Shown here piece by piece: positions 32,281 to 44,543 of a DNA stretch of 64,000 bases. Position numbers and translations under genes: made by a program. Origin of the DNA: Rosa chinensis. Its lineage: Eukaryota; Streptophyta; Magnoliopsida; Rosales; Rosaceae. The notes beneath the pieces are model-generated. The model had not been told where the DNA came from. It ran no database searches and worked only from the letters and a program-made list of their open reading frames with translations. The DNA is taken from NCBI RefSeq assembly GCF_002994745.2, contig NC_037090.1, positions 21,440,001 through 21,504,000 on the forward strand, in the 5' to 3' direction. How positions within the stretch are numbered: the stretch's first letter is position 1; each line of letters begins with the position of its first letter.

Positions 32281-34069
32281 TGACTAGTTCCTTCACTTCT
32301 CTCCACTACATCAAGCGTAATCCTTTAGTTTCGAGATTTCTAGATTTTCTCTACAAACGCCAGGATATCATTTTCAGATTCATTTTTATCGTGTTAATTA
32401 AAGATATCCAGATTCTTCATCTTCGACTATGCTTTCATAGATTTCATCGATTCTTCCACTGCATATTGAAATTTGATTTGATTATGCAATAGAAATATGT
32501 TTTCAAGCCTATGTTTATGAAATTGAGTATTAAATGTAGTTACAACAACGTACACTGTTATTAATTATATGAAATGTAGTAATAACAGCAAATGAAATAC
32601 ACCAACAACAGTAACAACGTTGGTGTTACTACATGAAACACAGTAACAACGTTGGTGATACTATGTGACATGCTGATGTTCTTACATAAGAATATTGGTC
32701 TTCAACAAAAATCATGTGATAAGGTCTTATATTACGGTCGGTATCAGTAATCTCCTTCCGATGATACTTTTATCAAATCTTTTAAGTAAATTACATATCA
32801 ACACACTTACAATACAGTCACATATTAGAAGAAATTAAACATTACAAAGATTATTGAATAGTGATTTTTGGTTGGTATTAAGCATCTACAAACAAGAACA
32901 CAATTTGGTCTTAATTAGGAACCATATGCAATTGGCCCACAGGTCAATACAAGGCTTGACCCATTACCACTGTTAGAATGATTCTGAATTCCTTCATTTT
33001 ATTCATGTGTCATATGTACTGAAGTGGTTATTAGTTGGATGTTTCATAATTTAAGCAATCACTAAGGTGATTAGCTTATAAAGACCAAACCATATGGTTA
33101 ACTTATTTAGGCTTAATAGCGCTAGAATTCAATGTAAGTGAGAGATTACAAAGGTAATTGACAGAAGGAAAACTATGGAGCACACAAAAGAAAAGAGGAA
33201 GTAATTATGCATACCTAAGTACCAAGCTTAGGATTACCTAAACCTATCAAAGAATCGCGAGGCTCTCCTATGCTACTCTAAATCACGGTCCTAATTTATG
33301 TATTTAGTTCTGAAAATCAAAAACAAGGAGAGTAAAGAGTTAATAACTAAAATTAACAATCAAAGTAAGCTAAAAAGTGAGGGATGTAATTCCATTCACA
33401 CACCATCCACAGATTTGATTCACTCTCATTGACTATTTAACTTCTTATTTTGATCGACCTCACGTCCTCACCTAGTTGTCTATCTTTTCCCTATTTTTTT
33501 TCTTTTTCTTTCAAATAACTTGAGCAGTGAGAGATTTATCTGTTTTTGATATTGGTGGTGAGATTACTAGAACTTAGAACTCCACTGCCCAATCGATGGT
33601 CCCAATTAACAAATCACTAAAAAGAACTATTGTAATCACAAATTGCAATCTTCTACATACTCTGGCAGTCTGGCATACAGTTTTAATTAATTAGGTCAGT
33701 TATCTATTTCTGTATTTTTATTGATATGATTCATATCGATAGATGGTATTTGCAGATTAAAAGAAGAAGAAAAGAAAAAAAGCACAAAAAGAGTAACATA
33801 ATAAATGGATGATTGGATATATATTTCATGTAATAAGTCTTCTTTACTGTACAAAAAGAAACGTAATATCACACTCGGTTGTAATGAAACAAGAATAAAT
33901 GAAGGAATCAAGACTGTAGGTACTACTCGTATTCTCGTAAAGACGGGTTCCCTATATATCAATGTATCAGGATGAACAAGATCAGAAATATAATAATCAA
34001 TGTGGCACTTGCTAGTCAGCATGCTACCAAGGGTGAAGTCTCTGCTCCGCCATAAACGAGCAAGAGTTA
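32281..34069. other. spacer 3' of NHL10 copy 3
   Basis: No gene is seen. About 32600-32670 holds a short repeat (ACAGTAACAACGTTGGTG twice). The stretch at about 33092-33125 (ATGGTTAACTTATTTAG) matches sequence beside the copia-2 insertion near 23304. About 33690-34069 matches the 3' flanks of copies 4-5. This spacer is therefore partly duplicated with the genes. Confidence 0.55.
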
Positions 34070-34753
34070 TCAATTGAAGTAATCAATGGAGCACTTCTCA
34101 GTCTGAAAGGTACCAACTGAATTCCCATTCTGGTTCAAAGGAACCTTCAAGTCACACTCAATTCTAGGCTTGAACTTTCCGGTCTTGATTCTACCCAACT
34201 TGAACCGAATCCTCAGATAAAGCTTCATCTCAATCTCGTAAACCCCTGCACTCTTCTGTTGATTAAACTCCTCAAGCAAGTTGGATCCAACAATCAATTG
34301 CTGTCCCTGAAACACCGGGTTCAAAACGTTTGTGGTTTTGTGGCCTTGGTAAAATGGCGTGAGGGTCACCGTACTAAACCTCTGGCCCTCGTAAAGAGCT
34401 CTGGCTTCAATGCGATCGTAGTAGACACCGATCTTCTTGTTGGGGTTTCGGATGGTGAGGTTGAGGGCAAGGTTGTAGTGCAGGTTACTATCTGTGGAGA
34501 AGTTGAATTGCGTGAGCGTGGCATCGGTGACGTGAAACTTGACTCTGGTTGGCCTGACTATGAGCCAGAAGACAAGGAAGGCTAATCCCATGAAGACGAC
34601 TGCGGTGAAGATGAGCTTGAAGACGAGGCCGAAGATGCAGCTGCAGCAGCAGCCGATGGGACCTCCGCCGCGGCCGGGGTGGTGGTAGTCTTTTGTTGGC
34701 GGGATTGATGGGCCGTAATAGGCTCCATTCAAGTGGGCTTGTTTCTCTGACAT
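34070..34753 (-). CDS. NHL10: NDR1/HIN1-like protein (NHL10/YLS9 type), copy 3
   Basis: 227 aa. MSEKQAHLNGAYYGPSIPPT start; Cys35-37 and Cys39; membrane helix about residues 41-66; LEA_2 domain with NPNKKIGVYYD at 103-113 and YQGHK at 135-139; sequons at Asn84 and Asn98; C-terminus CSIDYFN. Basic residues RPTR after the helix fit a type II-like single-pass topology with the C-terminal domain outside. It is nearly identical to copies 2 and 4 across the second half, indicating recent duplication or gene conversion. All family positions are intact. Confidence 0.94.
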   Translation of the reverse strand: MSEKQAHLNGAYYGPSIPPTKDYHHPGRGGGPIGCCCSCIFGLVFKLIFTAVVFMGLAFLVFWLIVRPTRVKFHVTDATLTQFNFSTDSNLHYNLALNLTIRNPNKKIGVYYDRIEARALYEGQRFSTVTLTPFYQGHKTTNVLNPVFQGQQLIVGSNLLEEFNQQKSAGVYEIEMKLYLRIRFKLGRIKTGKFKPRIECDLKVPLNQNGNSVGTFQTEKCSIDYFN

Positions 34754-35038
34754 GGAAGCTGGCTAGCTGAGATGAAGCCGAAGTAAATAGAATGTATACT
34801 TAAAAGTGTTGAAAGAATTGAATTGGGTGAAGAAGATTGGAAAATGAAGAGGGTGAAGCCATGTTAATATAAGGGGGTAGAGAGGGAGTGGGAAATGAAG
34901 AATTTGGTGGAACGCGTGAATTTTGGTACAATAAGGAAATACTTCGAGGACGTACGCGTGGGGCGGGTTAACGCGTTAGTTTGTGTTTTTAAGAGAAGTG
35001 TTCGTTCCTCGCAGTTTCCATGGCGCCATCGAGTCATA
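34754..35038 (-). promoter_or_regulatory. promoter of NHL10 copy 3
   Basis: TATA-like TTAATATAA at 34864-34872 (about -115). CGCG boxes ACGCGT at 34954-34959 (about -201) and 34971-34976 (about -218). The conserved block TTCCATGGCGCCATCGAGTC is at about 35016-35035, its cleanest version in the window. Confidence 0.55.
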
Positions 35039-35169
35039 CTTTTAATGACTAGCTTCTGCATGCTTAAATTTTGGCAGGATTAATCACACGGAGTAGGAAG
35101 TGTCCCAATTAGGAAGAAATTACACGGTGCTGCACTGCTGCTGATAATTAGCCAAATTGTAGTGCACCT

Positions 35170-35459
35170 CGAATATAAATGAAATTTGCTTGATTGAAGT
35201 GGATAATTTATTACAAAGGAGAACACATATTTAAACTACTAGAAGCATAGAGATGCCAAACAACTGAATAAGGTGTGGGAGACAAGATTTTTGTCTTGAT
35301 GTATTTGCTCTAGATTTGTCTTGGCTAGTAGCATAAGAATAGACAATGGCATGCTTGTGAGCAGAGTGCAGAATTGCTCCAAGCTTCAGTCTGTTTTGGT
35401 GCTTCAGATCAAGATCGGTCTTGAGATTCTAACGGCCTGAGACGAAGAATTAAAATGTG

Positions 35460-35494
<35 letters not shown>

Positions 35495-35502
35495 AGTAGG
35501 TG

Positions 35503-35533
<31 letters not shown>

Positions 35534-36879
35534 AGTAGGTGTTCCATTTGGAGAAAGAAAGAGAAGTTCTTCAAATGGAATAAGGAAAGGAAGAGGTCAA
35601 ATGGAAAAGGAAAAGGAAAAACATAAAAAAGGTCGGCTGGGCCACGAAAAAATTAACAAAAAGCAAAAAAATAACCTGAAAGGGTGAACTGGTGAAGCAA
35701 GATTCGAAGGGCGCACCTCAATCACTTAACTAATTAAAAAATTGAAATATAGAATTGAAACAGGAAGGTGAACCCTGGTGGGGAGAACACGCACTGATTT
35801 CACTATCGCTGGAGCAACTTGCCATTTCTTATTTATGTACGCAAACAATCAATATATATATATAAACACACACACTATCTATAACATATAAACATAAACT
35901 CCGGAGGCCCCGAGAGCCGATGGACTGAGGCGGCTGCCTCAGGCGGCAATTCTCAGGGCCGGCCCTACTTCAGATATGATAGAGTATCTTGTCTGATGGT
36001 CCACTGCATTGCTTGTATGTTTGCTAGGATTGATGGTATGCTGATATCAATTTTCAATCCCAAATTAGGATTGTGCTTCGTTTTCAATCTCATACACTTA
36101 ACATCCCCCCGCAAGCCGACACTGGGTACACAAGTGCTCAGCTCGAAACAAAAACTAAGATAAATAGACTGTTGTTAGAAGAGGATGAGACCGGTTCTTG
36201 ATTGATGCCGGGGGAGGAGATGGTTGCCTGTTCCCGAGAAGAGGAGAAACATTTCTCCCAAGTTGGAAAGAAACTTAATTTGTGTACAAAACACGAACTG
36301 AAAAACGGAAGAATAGAGAAAGAGGGAGTTTTGGGTTTGTTTACCAATAAAAGAAAGGAAAAGGCAATAGTCACATACAAAATGAGGAAGAAATAGATAT
36401 TTAGCAAAGAAAACCATAAGAGACTGACAAAAAGAGATAGAGATTTAAACAAAGCTCAAGCAAAAAGCAAAAACAAAGAAGAGAGACTTAAACAAGTAAA
36501 CACAAGAGAGAACATGATGCATGGTGCTGTCACGTAAGAAAGAGAGGGTTTGCAACCATATGGAGAGGAAAATGTAAATGAAGGGAAAGAGAGAAAATAT
36601 TGGGTAGGGTGTTGTTTAGGGATTAATAGAGTTGTGTATCAATCATGAGAGAGATGAAAAATGAAGATTGATGAGAAGAAACGAAAGAATGATTGCTGGG
36701 TCAAAACGAAGAAGATTGAAAAGGTGAATAAAAGGGTTTGAAACTTTGTGAATTTAAAAGGAGGGTAAAGAGTGAGGAAGAGAAGGTAAGAGGGTAAATG
36801 AACTAGCCGTGGATCAGAGCCGATAGGCAAAGGCTCCAAAGGAACATGATTTTCTTTTACAGAGAAATGAAAAAGAGGT

Positions 36880-36954
<75 letters not shown>

Positions 36955-38114
36955 GAATAAAGGAGAATGAGAAGAAGATTTTAAAATATAAGAAAATTTA
37001 TATGAGATTGTTGAACAAGGACTGATAAAGGAAACTCAAAACTAAGTGGAAAGGACGCAGCAACATTAAAAGAGAAGACTGTGCAATCAAAATGTGAAAG
37101 AAGCTTGCTGTTGCGGTTGTGCAACATGAGATGAAGTATAAAACTGGAAGAAAAGCTCGTATACCTAAACGCGAAAAAGAAGAACTTGACCCTCAAAAGG
37201 GGAGGGCTCCATGAGAGAGAAGATTGAGTTGAGAGGAGAGAGTTTCACAAGGGGAGGGCTCCAAATCGGTGCCATGAAGAGAATCAAACAGCCGTTAAGT
37301 AAGAGTTCTAAATGAATATGACCTTCTTCTTCTTTGTAGATAAATGAAAATTTTCTTGTAGGAGCAGAGGGAGTGAGAGAGCAAATGAACAGAAGAATGT
37401 GGTTACCATTCTCCAAACAACAATCTAAGCGTGATGGAAGGAAGCTATGGAGGAGATGGAATATTGGGATTTGAGGGGATCGAATTGAAACATGGTGCTT
37501 CTACCATGATAATTGAGAATGAAAAACTAATGTGAAAAAAGGAAAGATTTTAGCTTGAGAACATAACAGAAATTTAAGAAGAAACTTAACAAAGTAGAAA
37601 TGAAAATTGAACTAAGAGGAAGGATACAGGGATGTTGCAATTGGTTTTAGACCCGTGGGTGTATGGAGATGAGAAGTTTTCTCCATACACCTAGGGAGTG
37701 TTTTAGAGATCAAAAGATCAAGAGTTGTTAAGCAAATGGCTCTGATACATTGAAGAGAAACGAAATTTGCTTGATTGAACTGGATTATTTATTACAAAGG
37801 AGAACACATATATATTTAAACTACTACTAGCATAGAGATGCCAAACAAGGCGTGGGAGACAAGATTTTTGTCTTGATGTATTTGCTCCAGATTTGTCTTG
37901 GCTCGTAGCATAAGGATAAACATTGGCATGCTTGTTAGCAGAATGCAGAATTGCTTCAGGCTTCAGTTTGTTTTGATGCTTCAGATATGGTAGAGTATCT
38001 TGTCTGATGGTCCACTACATTGCTTGTATGTTTGCTAGGATTGCTGGTATGCTGATATCAATTTTCAATCCTAAATTAGGATTGTGCTTAGTTTCCAATC
38101 CCATACACTTAACA
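35170..38114 (-). mobile_element. non-coding LTR retrotransposon (LARD-like), minus orientation
   Basis: Flanked by the 5-bp duplication CACCT (35165-35169, 38115-38119). The 5' LTR in element orientation is 37751-38114 (364 bp). The other LTR spans 35170-36103 because a 558-bp hAT MITE sits inside it. A reverse-read primer-binding site (TGGCTCTGATACA) precedes 37751 and the polypurine tract TCCCCCCGC (reverse) follows 36103. The 1.65-kb interior has no gag or pol frame; it is purine-rich on the plus strand and contains a (GA)n tract at about 36884-36951. It must have moved with borrowed proteins. Confidence 0.85.
35410..35967. mobile_element. hAT-type MITE nested in the LTR
   Basis: 558 bp with the 8-bp duplication CTTCAGAT (35402-35409, 35968-35975). 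The right end is TAGGGCCGGCCCTGAGA when read inward. The left end, CAAGATCGGTCTTGAGA, is the same sequence altered mainly by transitions. It holds two (TA)n tracts at about 35465-35530. Confidence 0.8.
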
Positions 38115-40075
38115 CACCTAAGTGGATTGCAAAAATTAACATAAAGTAATAACACAAAAACTTGAAGAAAAAAAAAGTCAAAAAGATTGAAATATCATTC
38201 TAAAAAAAAAAAAGCAGAAAACCTAGATCGCATTTGGAAGAGTGATGCTCTGTCCGATGGCTTGCCCTCGCGGCATAGTCGTTGGATGGGCCCGAGGGAA
38301 CCTTGTATCTAGTAGAGAGTGGCATAGTCGGAGTGAGGGCTGTGGGGGGATGGTGGCATTGTCACGATCGAGTGGAGGTTCTTATGGGGAAGGATTGCGG
38401 CGGTTAGAGGCGATGTTGCCTTGCCTGAAAGAGGAGCGCAAATGATCCGAGTTGGTATTGTGAGTTCCACAGTCACCTGGCGGTGACAACTGGGCGGCGG
38501 CAGAGCTAGGATCTATTGGATCTTATTTGTTTTGGGCGGTTGGTGATCGATCTTGGATGCAACGATTTTTCTAGCCGACGTAATGGGGAACATGGACGGA
38601 ATGCGATCTCTCGATGACAAGCTGGTTGCAGTGCTGCTTTCGGGGTTGGAAGGCAAGGGTGTCGGTAAGATGGTGGCGTCGTGCCTCCTGCAAATTTGAG
38701 GTTTGGCTTGGGCGCAATGGTGTTTGGGCCTGGGCTTCAGTTTCGGGCCCATATTATTTTTCGTTTTTGCTTTGTTGTTTTTTATATTTAGTAGGACGTG
38801 GCTTTATGCCGGCAATAAGTCTCTACCATATTTTGGTAGGGCAACATGGGCTTTGTCTCAGATTGCGCACTCAGTGTGCCTTATCTGACCTTGCAAGGCG
38901 GCAAGCTGTTTACATGATTTAATGGACGCAACATTCTAGTGGCAGGATGAAACGAAGTGTTGCCGGATACATTTTCGTGCGGCATTATAGTGGTAAAGCT
39001 GTGCTATTTGTAATAATGTTTATTCGTTATAGAGTTATCTTTCCGGTATGTCACCGCTATGTCAAAGTAAATAGAGTACCCTTTCGTGCACTCTTTGCTA
39101 TTTGTGCTTGTTAGAATACATAGATTTTGTAGAGAATCTTGGTATTATTGCAGGATGTTATCTAGTTGCTCATTATAATTTGGGGTTCAGACTTCACGTC
39201 CCCCCTTATATTCTGCAATTTCATTAATCAAGACTTAAGGGTAGCCGCACCAATCCTCATTCAAAAAAGTGGATTGCAAAAAAAAAAAAAAAACAGTGGA
39301 AAAACAAATTATTCTCAAAATACCAATCACGTGAATGCAGAATTACCAACAATTCTCATTTTTATCCAGAAAAGTTTTTCATTCAGAAAAAAAAAAATTT
39401 GTGAAGTTAAAAAAAGAAAAATAATAATATTAAAAATAATTAACACGTTGTTAATAATATTGCTAATATTCCAAAAAATAATATTGCTAATATTTAAATG
39501 TTATTACTCCATAGATTAATTTTAAATAGTTATCTACAATATTATGGAATCATCTTATAGCTCACTGATATGACTTATTCTTAAGTACTCGATTAATTAA
39601 AATGTTTTCGCTCTTGCTATGTCGCACAAGCCGCTGTTAGGGTTTCCCTGTATGTGGTCTATTTCATCAACGTGTACATTATCTCTCATTCGTCCCTGTA
39701 GGTGCCTCTGGTCGTCCTCTTGCACTTGGTGGTCTTCTGGTTCATTTTTCTCTTGTCTTTAGAGGCGAGGATAATGGTCTAGTTTGCAGCTTCACAGTCA
39801 GGACTGCGAGTCTCCAGCTGCGATGGAGATGCCTTCTGGTATTGTTAGAGGCTCACTATTCTAGCCTTCCTAGTTTGGTTATGGTGGCGGAGGCCATGGT
39901 GTTTCTGTAGCATGACGCTGGCTTGTGTGGCTCTGGACTTCACGTGCGGCGGGGCTAGGTGTTGGCGGCAGTGATGCTGGTGATATCTCACTAGGACTGA
40001 AGTATGCTCGTGCGGCCGCAATTGCATGGTTCAAGGGTTCTATTTTTGAGCTAGGTTGGATCAAGGGCTCATCAT
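38115..40075. other. unclassified repeat-rich spacer, LINE-like pieces
   Basis: AAGTGGATTGCAAAAA occurs at 38120 and again at about 39268 before a poly(A) tract, and could be a target duplication of a retroposon. The GC-rich stretch 38230-38930 has no long credible frame and resembles 13640-13790. About 39630-40075 is similar in style and continues on the far side of the hAT element at 42473. Probable LINE 3' remnants; identity not established. Confidence 0.35.
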
Positions 40076-41165
40076 TAGGGCTGGGCATCCAAAACCGAAA
40101 TCCCGGTACCGTTCCGAAATCCACCGGTACGGGCCGGGATCAAAATCTGAAAATTACTATTTGGGCCCGTCCCGTCCCGTCCGGTAGAAACGGGCCCGGT
40201 ACCGGTACTAGCTTAGTTGATCCCGGTTGATCCCGTCCCGTCCCGTTTAAATTAATTAAATTAAATCTTTAATTTTTTATATTACTTGGTTGATTTTGAT
40301 TGGTTAGTTTAGTCAAATATGTGAGAACACATATTTATGACCACAGCTGATCAAAACAATTTGACCTTAAGTCCTAAACGGCCTAACTAACGAAGACCCC
40401 CAAGCTCTCTTCGAGTCTTCTGCTTCTCCACTCTCCAGAACTTCTTCAGTTCTTCTCGTTCTCGATCATCTAAATCCCCGATCCCCCTCGATCAGTCGAT
40501 CCCCAATTCACTAACCCTAGTTCTAAGCTCTCTTTGAGTCTTCTCCACTCTCCAGATCTTCTTATGTTCTTCATCTAAATCCCCGATCTCGAATTTCTTT
40601 CCAATTTCCCTTCATACAACAAGCATGATGAGATGAGAGTGGAAGTAGCCTCAAGCCCTCAACCTTACTTTATTCAGTTTATTGTGAGGATTATTTTCAG
40701 CTTAAGCTTGTTCAAGCACCATCCAAGACTCTAACTCTCTTAGTAAGTAGCCTCAACCTTTCTTTGTTGTGTTTCTTGTTGGGTTTACTGGAAATTGAAA
40801 TTCACAAAAAAAGATCGGAAATTTCCTGTTCTTAATCATCTGTTTATGTCGAATTTTATTTTGAATCATATGGTAGGAGTGATGGTTGTTGCTATTATAT
40901 CATGTAAATGGTAGGAGCGATGGTTGTTGGTTCCAGATTTATACACTCTTAGATTTTTCGCCAACTGGTAGTGCTGTGTGGTAAATTGGATTTATACACA
41001 CTTAGATTCTTCGCCAAACTGGTAGTGCAATAAGATTTGGTAGTTTATATGTTCTTTTGCCAAATTTGAGAGGAATTTACTGCTTATATATTCAGTATTT
41101 TAATCGTTTGGGTGTTGCGTAAATTACCCTTGCTTATGTATCCGTTGATTGGATTGTGTTTATAG

Positions 41166-41428
41166 CCGAAGAGGAAGGTCAGAGAGCTGAAGGAGGAGCA
41201 TGTCACTCTTGGACAGTTGGACCTGCTGTTCGTGATGGAGAGCATGTTTTTGGTGTCGCTCACATATTTGCCTCATTCAATGATACCTTCATTGTAAGTT
41301 ATGCATCTACTTGAATTGAACTATCATTCGTAATTTGCAGAGTTTGGAGTTGTAAATGAGTTTTGTGTATTCTAATTGCAGCATGTGACTGATTTGTCTG
41401 GGAGGGAAACTCTTGTTCGCATCACTGG
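41166..41428 (+). pseudogene. RPS14: captured fragment of 40S ribosomal protein S14 (uS11) gene
   Basis: Exon A (about 41166-41293) encodes [15 protein letters not shown] and, after an 8-bp insertion that shifts the frame, [19 protein letters not shown]. Exon B (41382-41428) encodes HVTDLSGRETLVRITG. Between them is an 88-bp intron with GTAAG and TGCAG ends. This is the highly conserved N-terminal part of eukaryotic uS11. The remaining C-terminal two thirds are absent: the frame stops a few codons past exon B. Retention of the intron shows DNA-level capture rather than a retrocopy. Not a functional ribosomal protein. Confidence 0.88.
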
Positions 41429-41866
41429 TAGTCTGGTATAGTGTTCTACTCATCTCTTTGTTTACAATCGAATAATATTGGGTACAATTTTACTGAATGG
41501 TGTTGAATTGCCTAGTAAATTTAAAAACTGGTTGGTTCGAGTGCTCTTTGTTATGATGGATGTTTATCAATTATATTTTTCTTTGTTGATTGAACTATAT
41601 ATTATTTATCAACTTTGATGTTTATCAATTATATTATTGTTGATATGAGACAATGGATTGGCCGTGTTGCTGTGATATGGATCTAAATTGGTAACTAATA
41701 TAGAGAAAAGTACTTGTTGGGCACTTGGGCTGTCTACTGTCTAGCATGTAGCAGTAGCTAACTAGCTAATGAAATATTGACCTATGATTCATACTTTTTT
41801 TTCTTTTTGCTCTCAATCTCTTAGTTTGTTTCTCCAACTATTATGAAACAAAAATACTAACCATAT

Positions 41867-42175
41867 ATGCTGAATCATACTTCATCTCCAGGACAGTTAT
41901 TTGATTCAAATCGTTCGATGGCAAGAGCGAAGAAGGTAGCTGCTCGGCCTCATCCAACCGCTTCAGGGCTTGAAGACTCTTCAACCGCAACTTCACCTTC
42001 TGCTCCTCGGGAAATAGCTCGTCCTCCAGTAAAGAAGGCAGTTTTGCACATATTGTATTTTTGTCCTAGAGCGAAGAAGGCAGTTTTGCACATATTGTAT
42101 TATTGTCCATCTTCACTAGTTCATTTCTTCTTTTCAAGAATTCTTCAATTCATTTTAGTATTTTACATTGTTTGA
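41867..42175 (+). other. open frame inside the hAT element, doubtful
   Basis: 102 codons with no family recognised. It contains a tandem duplication encoding KKAVLHILYFCP and KKAVLHILYYCP (about 42028-42112). It may be a second captured scrap or chance. Confidence 0.2.
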
Positions 42176-42835
42176 TTTGCTTTAACTGTTTAAGGCAAAA
42201 TTGATTGTGTAGATTTATAAGTTGTAGTGCTAAGAGGACAACTGCATCCTAGAATGATTGAAATCTGGAAATTTTGGATAGCTGTTAAAGTACTTAAGTG
42301 TGAGACAAAAAAAAAAAGGAATCGGGTATCCCGAATTGGGCCCGGGCCCGACCCGATCCCGATCGGTTTCGGTACCTTCGGTACCAACTTTGAAAAAACG
42401 TTGTCCCGTCCCGAATAAAATTTTCGGTACCGGGCTCGATATCAGTCAGTAACCAGCCCGTGCCCAGCCCTACTCATCATGTGGAGTAGGGTTGGATCTT
42501 AGGGTTTCAGCTGCTCTCTTTGGGCCTATGGCTTTTTAACAAGTTTTGGGTCATTCCTATTTTTGTTTTTATTGTACTTTTATTTGAACCCGGGGATACC
42601 CCCTCTGCGTAGGGTGATCCTGGATTTTTACAAATATGTTAGGGCGAACTTTGATCCATACCCCTAACATTGTCTTGGTTACTGGAGTTTCATTGTAGGG
42701 TACCTACATTTAGGTTATTTTAGGATAGCCTTACATGACTCACTTCTGACATAGCCCGAGAAGGCGGGTCGTGTTCATGTTGTTACCTACACTTTCGTTA
42801 TATTAATAGACTGACAGCAGTCCTTTAAAAAAAGG

Positions 42836-44357
42836 ATTAAATTCAGTTTACCTCCCTGAGGTTTAGGGGTAACTTCATGTTAGTCCATGTCCTCTCAATT
42901 TAATCAGTTTACCCCCCCCCCCCTGAGCTCTTCAATTTTCCTCAACCGTGTCCAATGTTTCATTCTTCGTCCAATTTAGATGTTAAGTCCGATAATAGGG
43001 CCCACTTCAAAGGCTAAAATGGTCATTTTAAGACCCAAAAAAAAAAACCACAACTAGATTGGACTCTCTCTCTCCTCTCCCTCTTCTTCTTCTTCTTCTT
43101 CTTCAGATAACCTCATTAATCCAAAATCAACACTTAAACACTAAGCCCAGTCTCCAACTTTAGATTTAAAATTAATACCCCTTCAAGCTGAGCAGATTGG
43201 CGACGACATTTAAGGACGGGATGATCCCACCGTCAGATTCAGCTTGTGGGTGATGATGCAGAATAAGGACCCCAGCTCGACGCTGACCACTAACCTTTTG
43301 ACCGTGATCTGCTTCTTCCATTTCGACACTTGGTCGTCCTCAATGGCCTTGATTTTGCTTGAATCGTCCACTAGCAACGGCTCAGATATGTCCACGGAGC
43401 TCGACTCGTTCCCACAACTTCCACTTTGAGAATCTCAATAGGGATTGGGATTTGGGCATTTCCTACTTCGGATTGAAGCCCCTGAACTCGGTATGTCATC
43501 GTTTCACCCTTTTCAAGAGCTTCTATGAGTGAGTGGGGTGTTACCTAGTAACATCGTCCACATTTTCTGTGAAGGAGATGCCCGATTTGATCTTCGTGTT
43601 GCAACGAGATCTACCCATGTCGCCATTGTCACAATGAAGCCATGGTAATTGATATATTTACTGAACCATTGTTTCAATTCTTAGCTTTTTGGTAATTTTT
43701 GTTTTCTTATCTGGGTTATATTTGATTTCTTTAGAGCATGTTGTGCAACCCCTTTGATCCGCATGAGCTTGTTCACCACGATGTTAAACAAGTATGTGAA
43801 CTCATTTCATGACTTGAGCTCTTTGTTTTGTAATTTATGGTTTTATGTTCTCATTGTGGGGATTGTGATGCTGTTTCAGGTTGTTTGTCTAATCTGTGAC
43901 ACAGAACAGTTGGTATGTGTGTTTCTTGTGTTGATTTTGATCCATGAAAGAAAAAAAGAAAAAAAAAGCCTTTTGGGTTCTGATTTTGTTCAATGTCTGT
44001 GGAGAGGAGAGAAGATGGTGAGCAGGTATGGGTTTGTGGAGGCGAGGAGAAAAGTTGGATTTGAGGGAGGCGGTGATTTTGGTAGCTGGAGATCAAAGAA
44101 GAAGAAAAAGAAGATCGGGTCGAAAAAGAAGAAGATGTGGTCAATTTTTGTCGTGGTGTTTTTTTTTTCCCTTCTGGAAATGACAATTGTAGCCCCTAAA
44201 GTGGGCTCATTTGTCAGACCTAACATGAGACATTGGACACGGTTGAGGAAAATTGAAGAGCTCCGGGGGGAGGGGGGGGGGTGTAAAATGATTAAATTGA
44301 GAGGACATGGACTCACATGAAGCTACCTCCAAATCTCAAGGGGGACAAACTGATCAA
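42836..44357. mobile_element. long-TIR non-autonomous DNA element, probably Mutator-like
   Basis: About 1.5 kb with inverted ends of roughly 150 bp (shared GTCCATGTCCTCTCAATTTA and TTCAATTTTCCTCAACCGTG). The ends carry C13 and G-rich runs (about 42916-42928, 44265-44281). The target duplication was not resolved, so the outer limits are approximate. The interior has short frames without recognised identity. Confidence 0.6.
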
Positions 44358-44543
44358 CTCATAAAAAATATAAAAAAATCATCACTTGTTGGTGATATCG
44401 CAAAAACCTTATGCTTATATGTTTATGAACCGCGTAAGGTTTACTTGGATTTCATTTCATCTTTAATTTGCTTTTTGTTTCTGTCAGTATCGGGAGCCTC
44501 TACCTAGAGAATCATTGGTGGGAGTGTGTGTCCTCCTCACATG

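Larger units (their letters stand above)
40076..42472. mobile_element. hAT element carrying ribosomal protein S14 exons
   Basis: 2,397 bp with inverted ends TAGGGCTGGGCA and a perfect 8-bp duplication CTCATCAT (40068-40075, 42473-42480). Sub-terminal regions are rich in GGTACCGG and GGGCCCG repeats. No transposase is visible. The middle contains host-gene sequence (41166-41428) and internal direct duplications, for example around 40404-40470 versus 40526-40600. Confidence 0.88.

Noticed and set aside
34259..34585. A plus-strand open frame of 108 codons antisense to NHL10 copy 3, with equivalents antisense to copies 4 and 5
   Set aside because: It mirrors the conserved sense gene; the codon pattern fits NHL on the minus strand and there is no independent support for an antisense protein.
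41166..41428. Functional ribosomal protein S14 gene
   Set aside because: Frame broken by an 8-bp insertion and most of the protein absent.
43754..44320. 188-codon frame
   Set aside because: Includes the terminal repeat of a long-TIR element and Lys/Phe simple sequence; no domain recognised.
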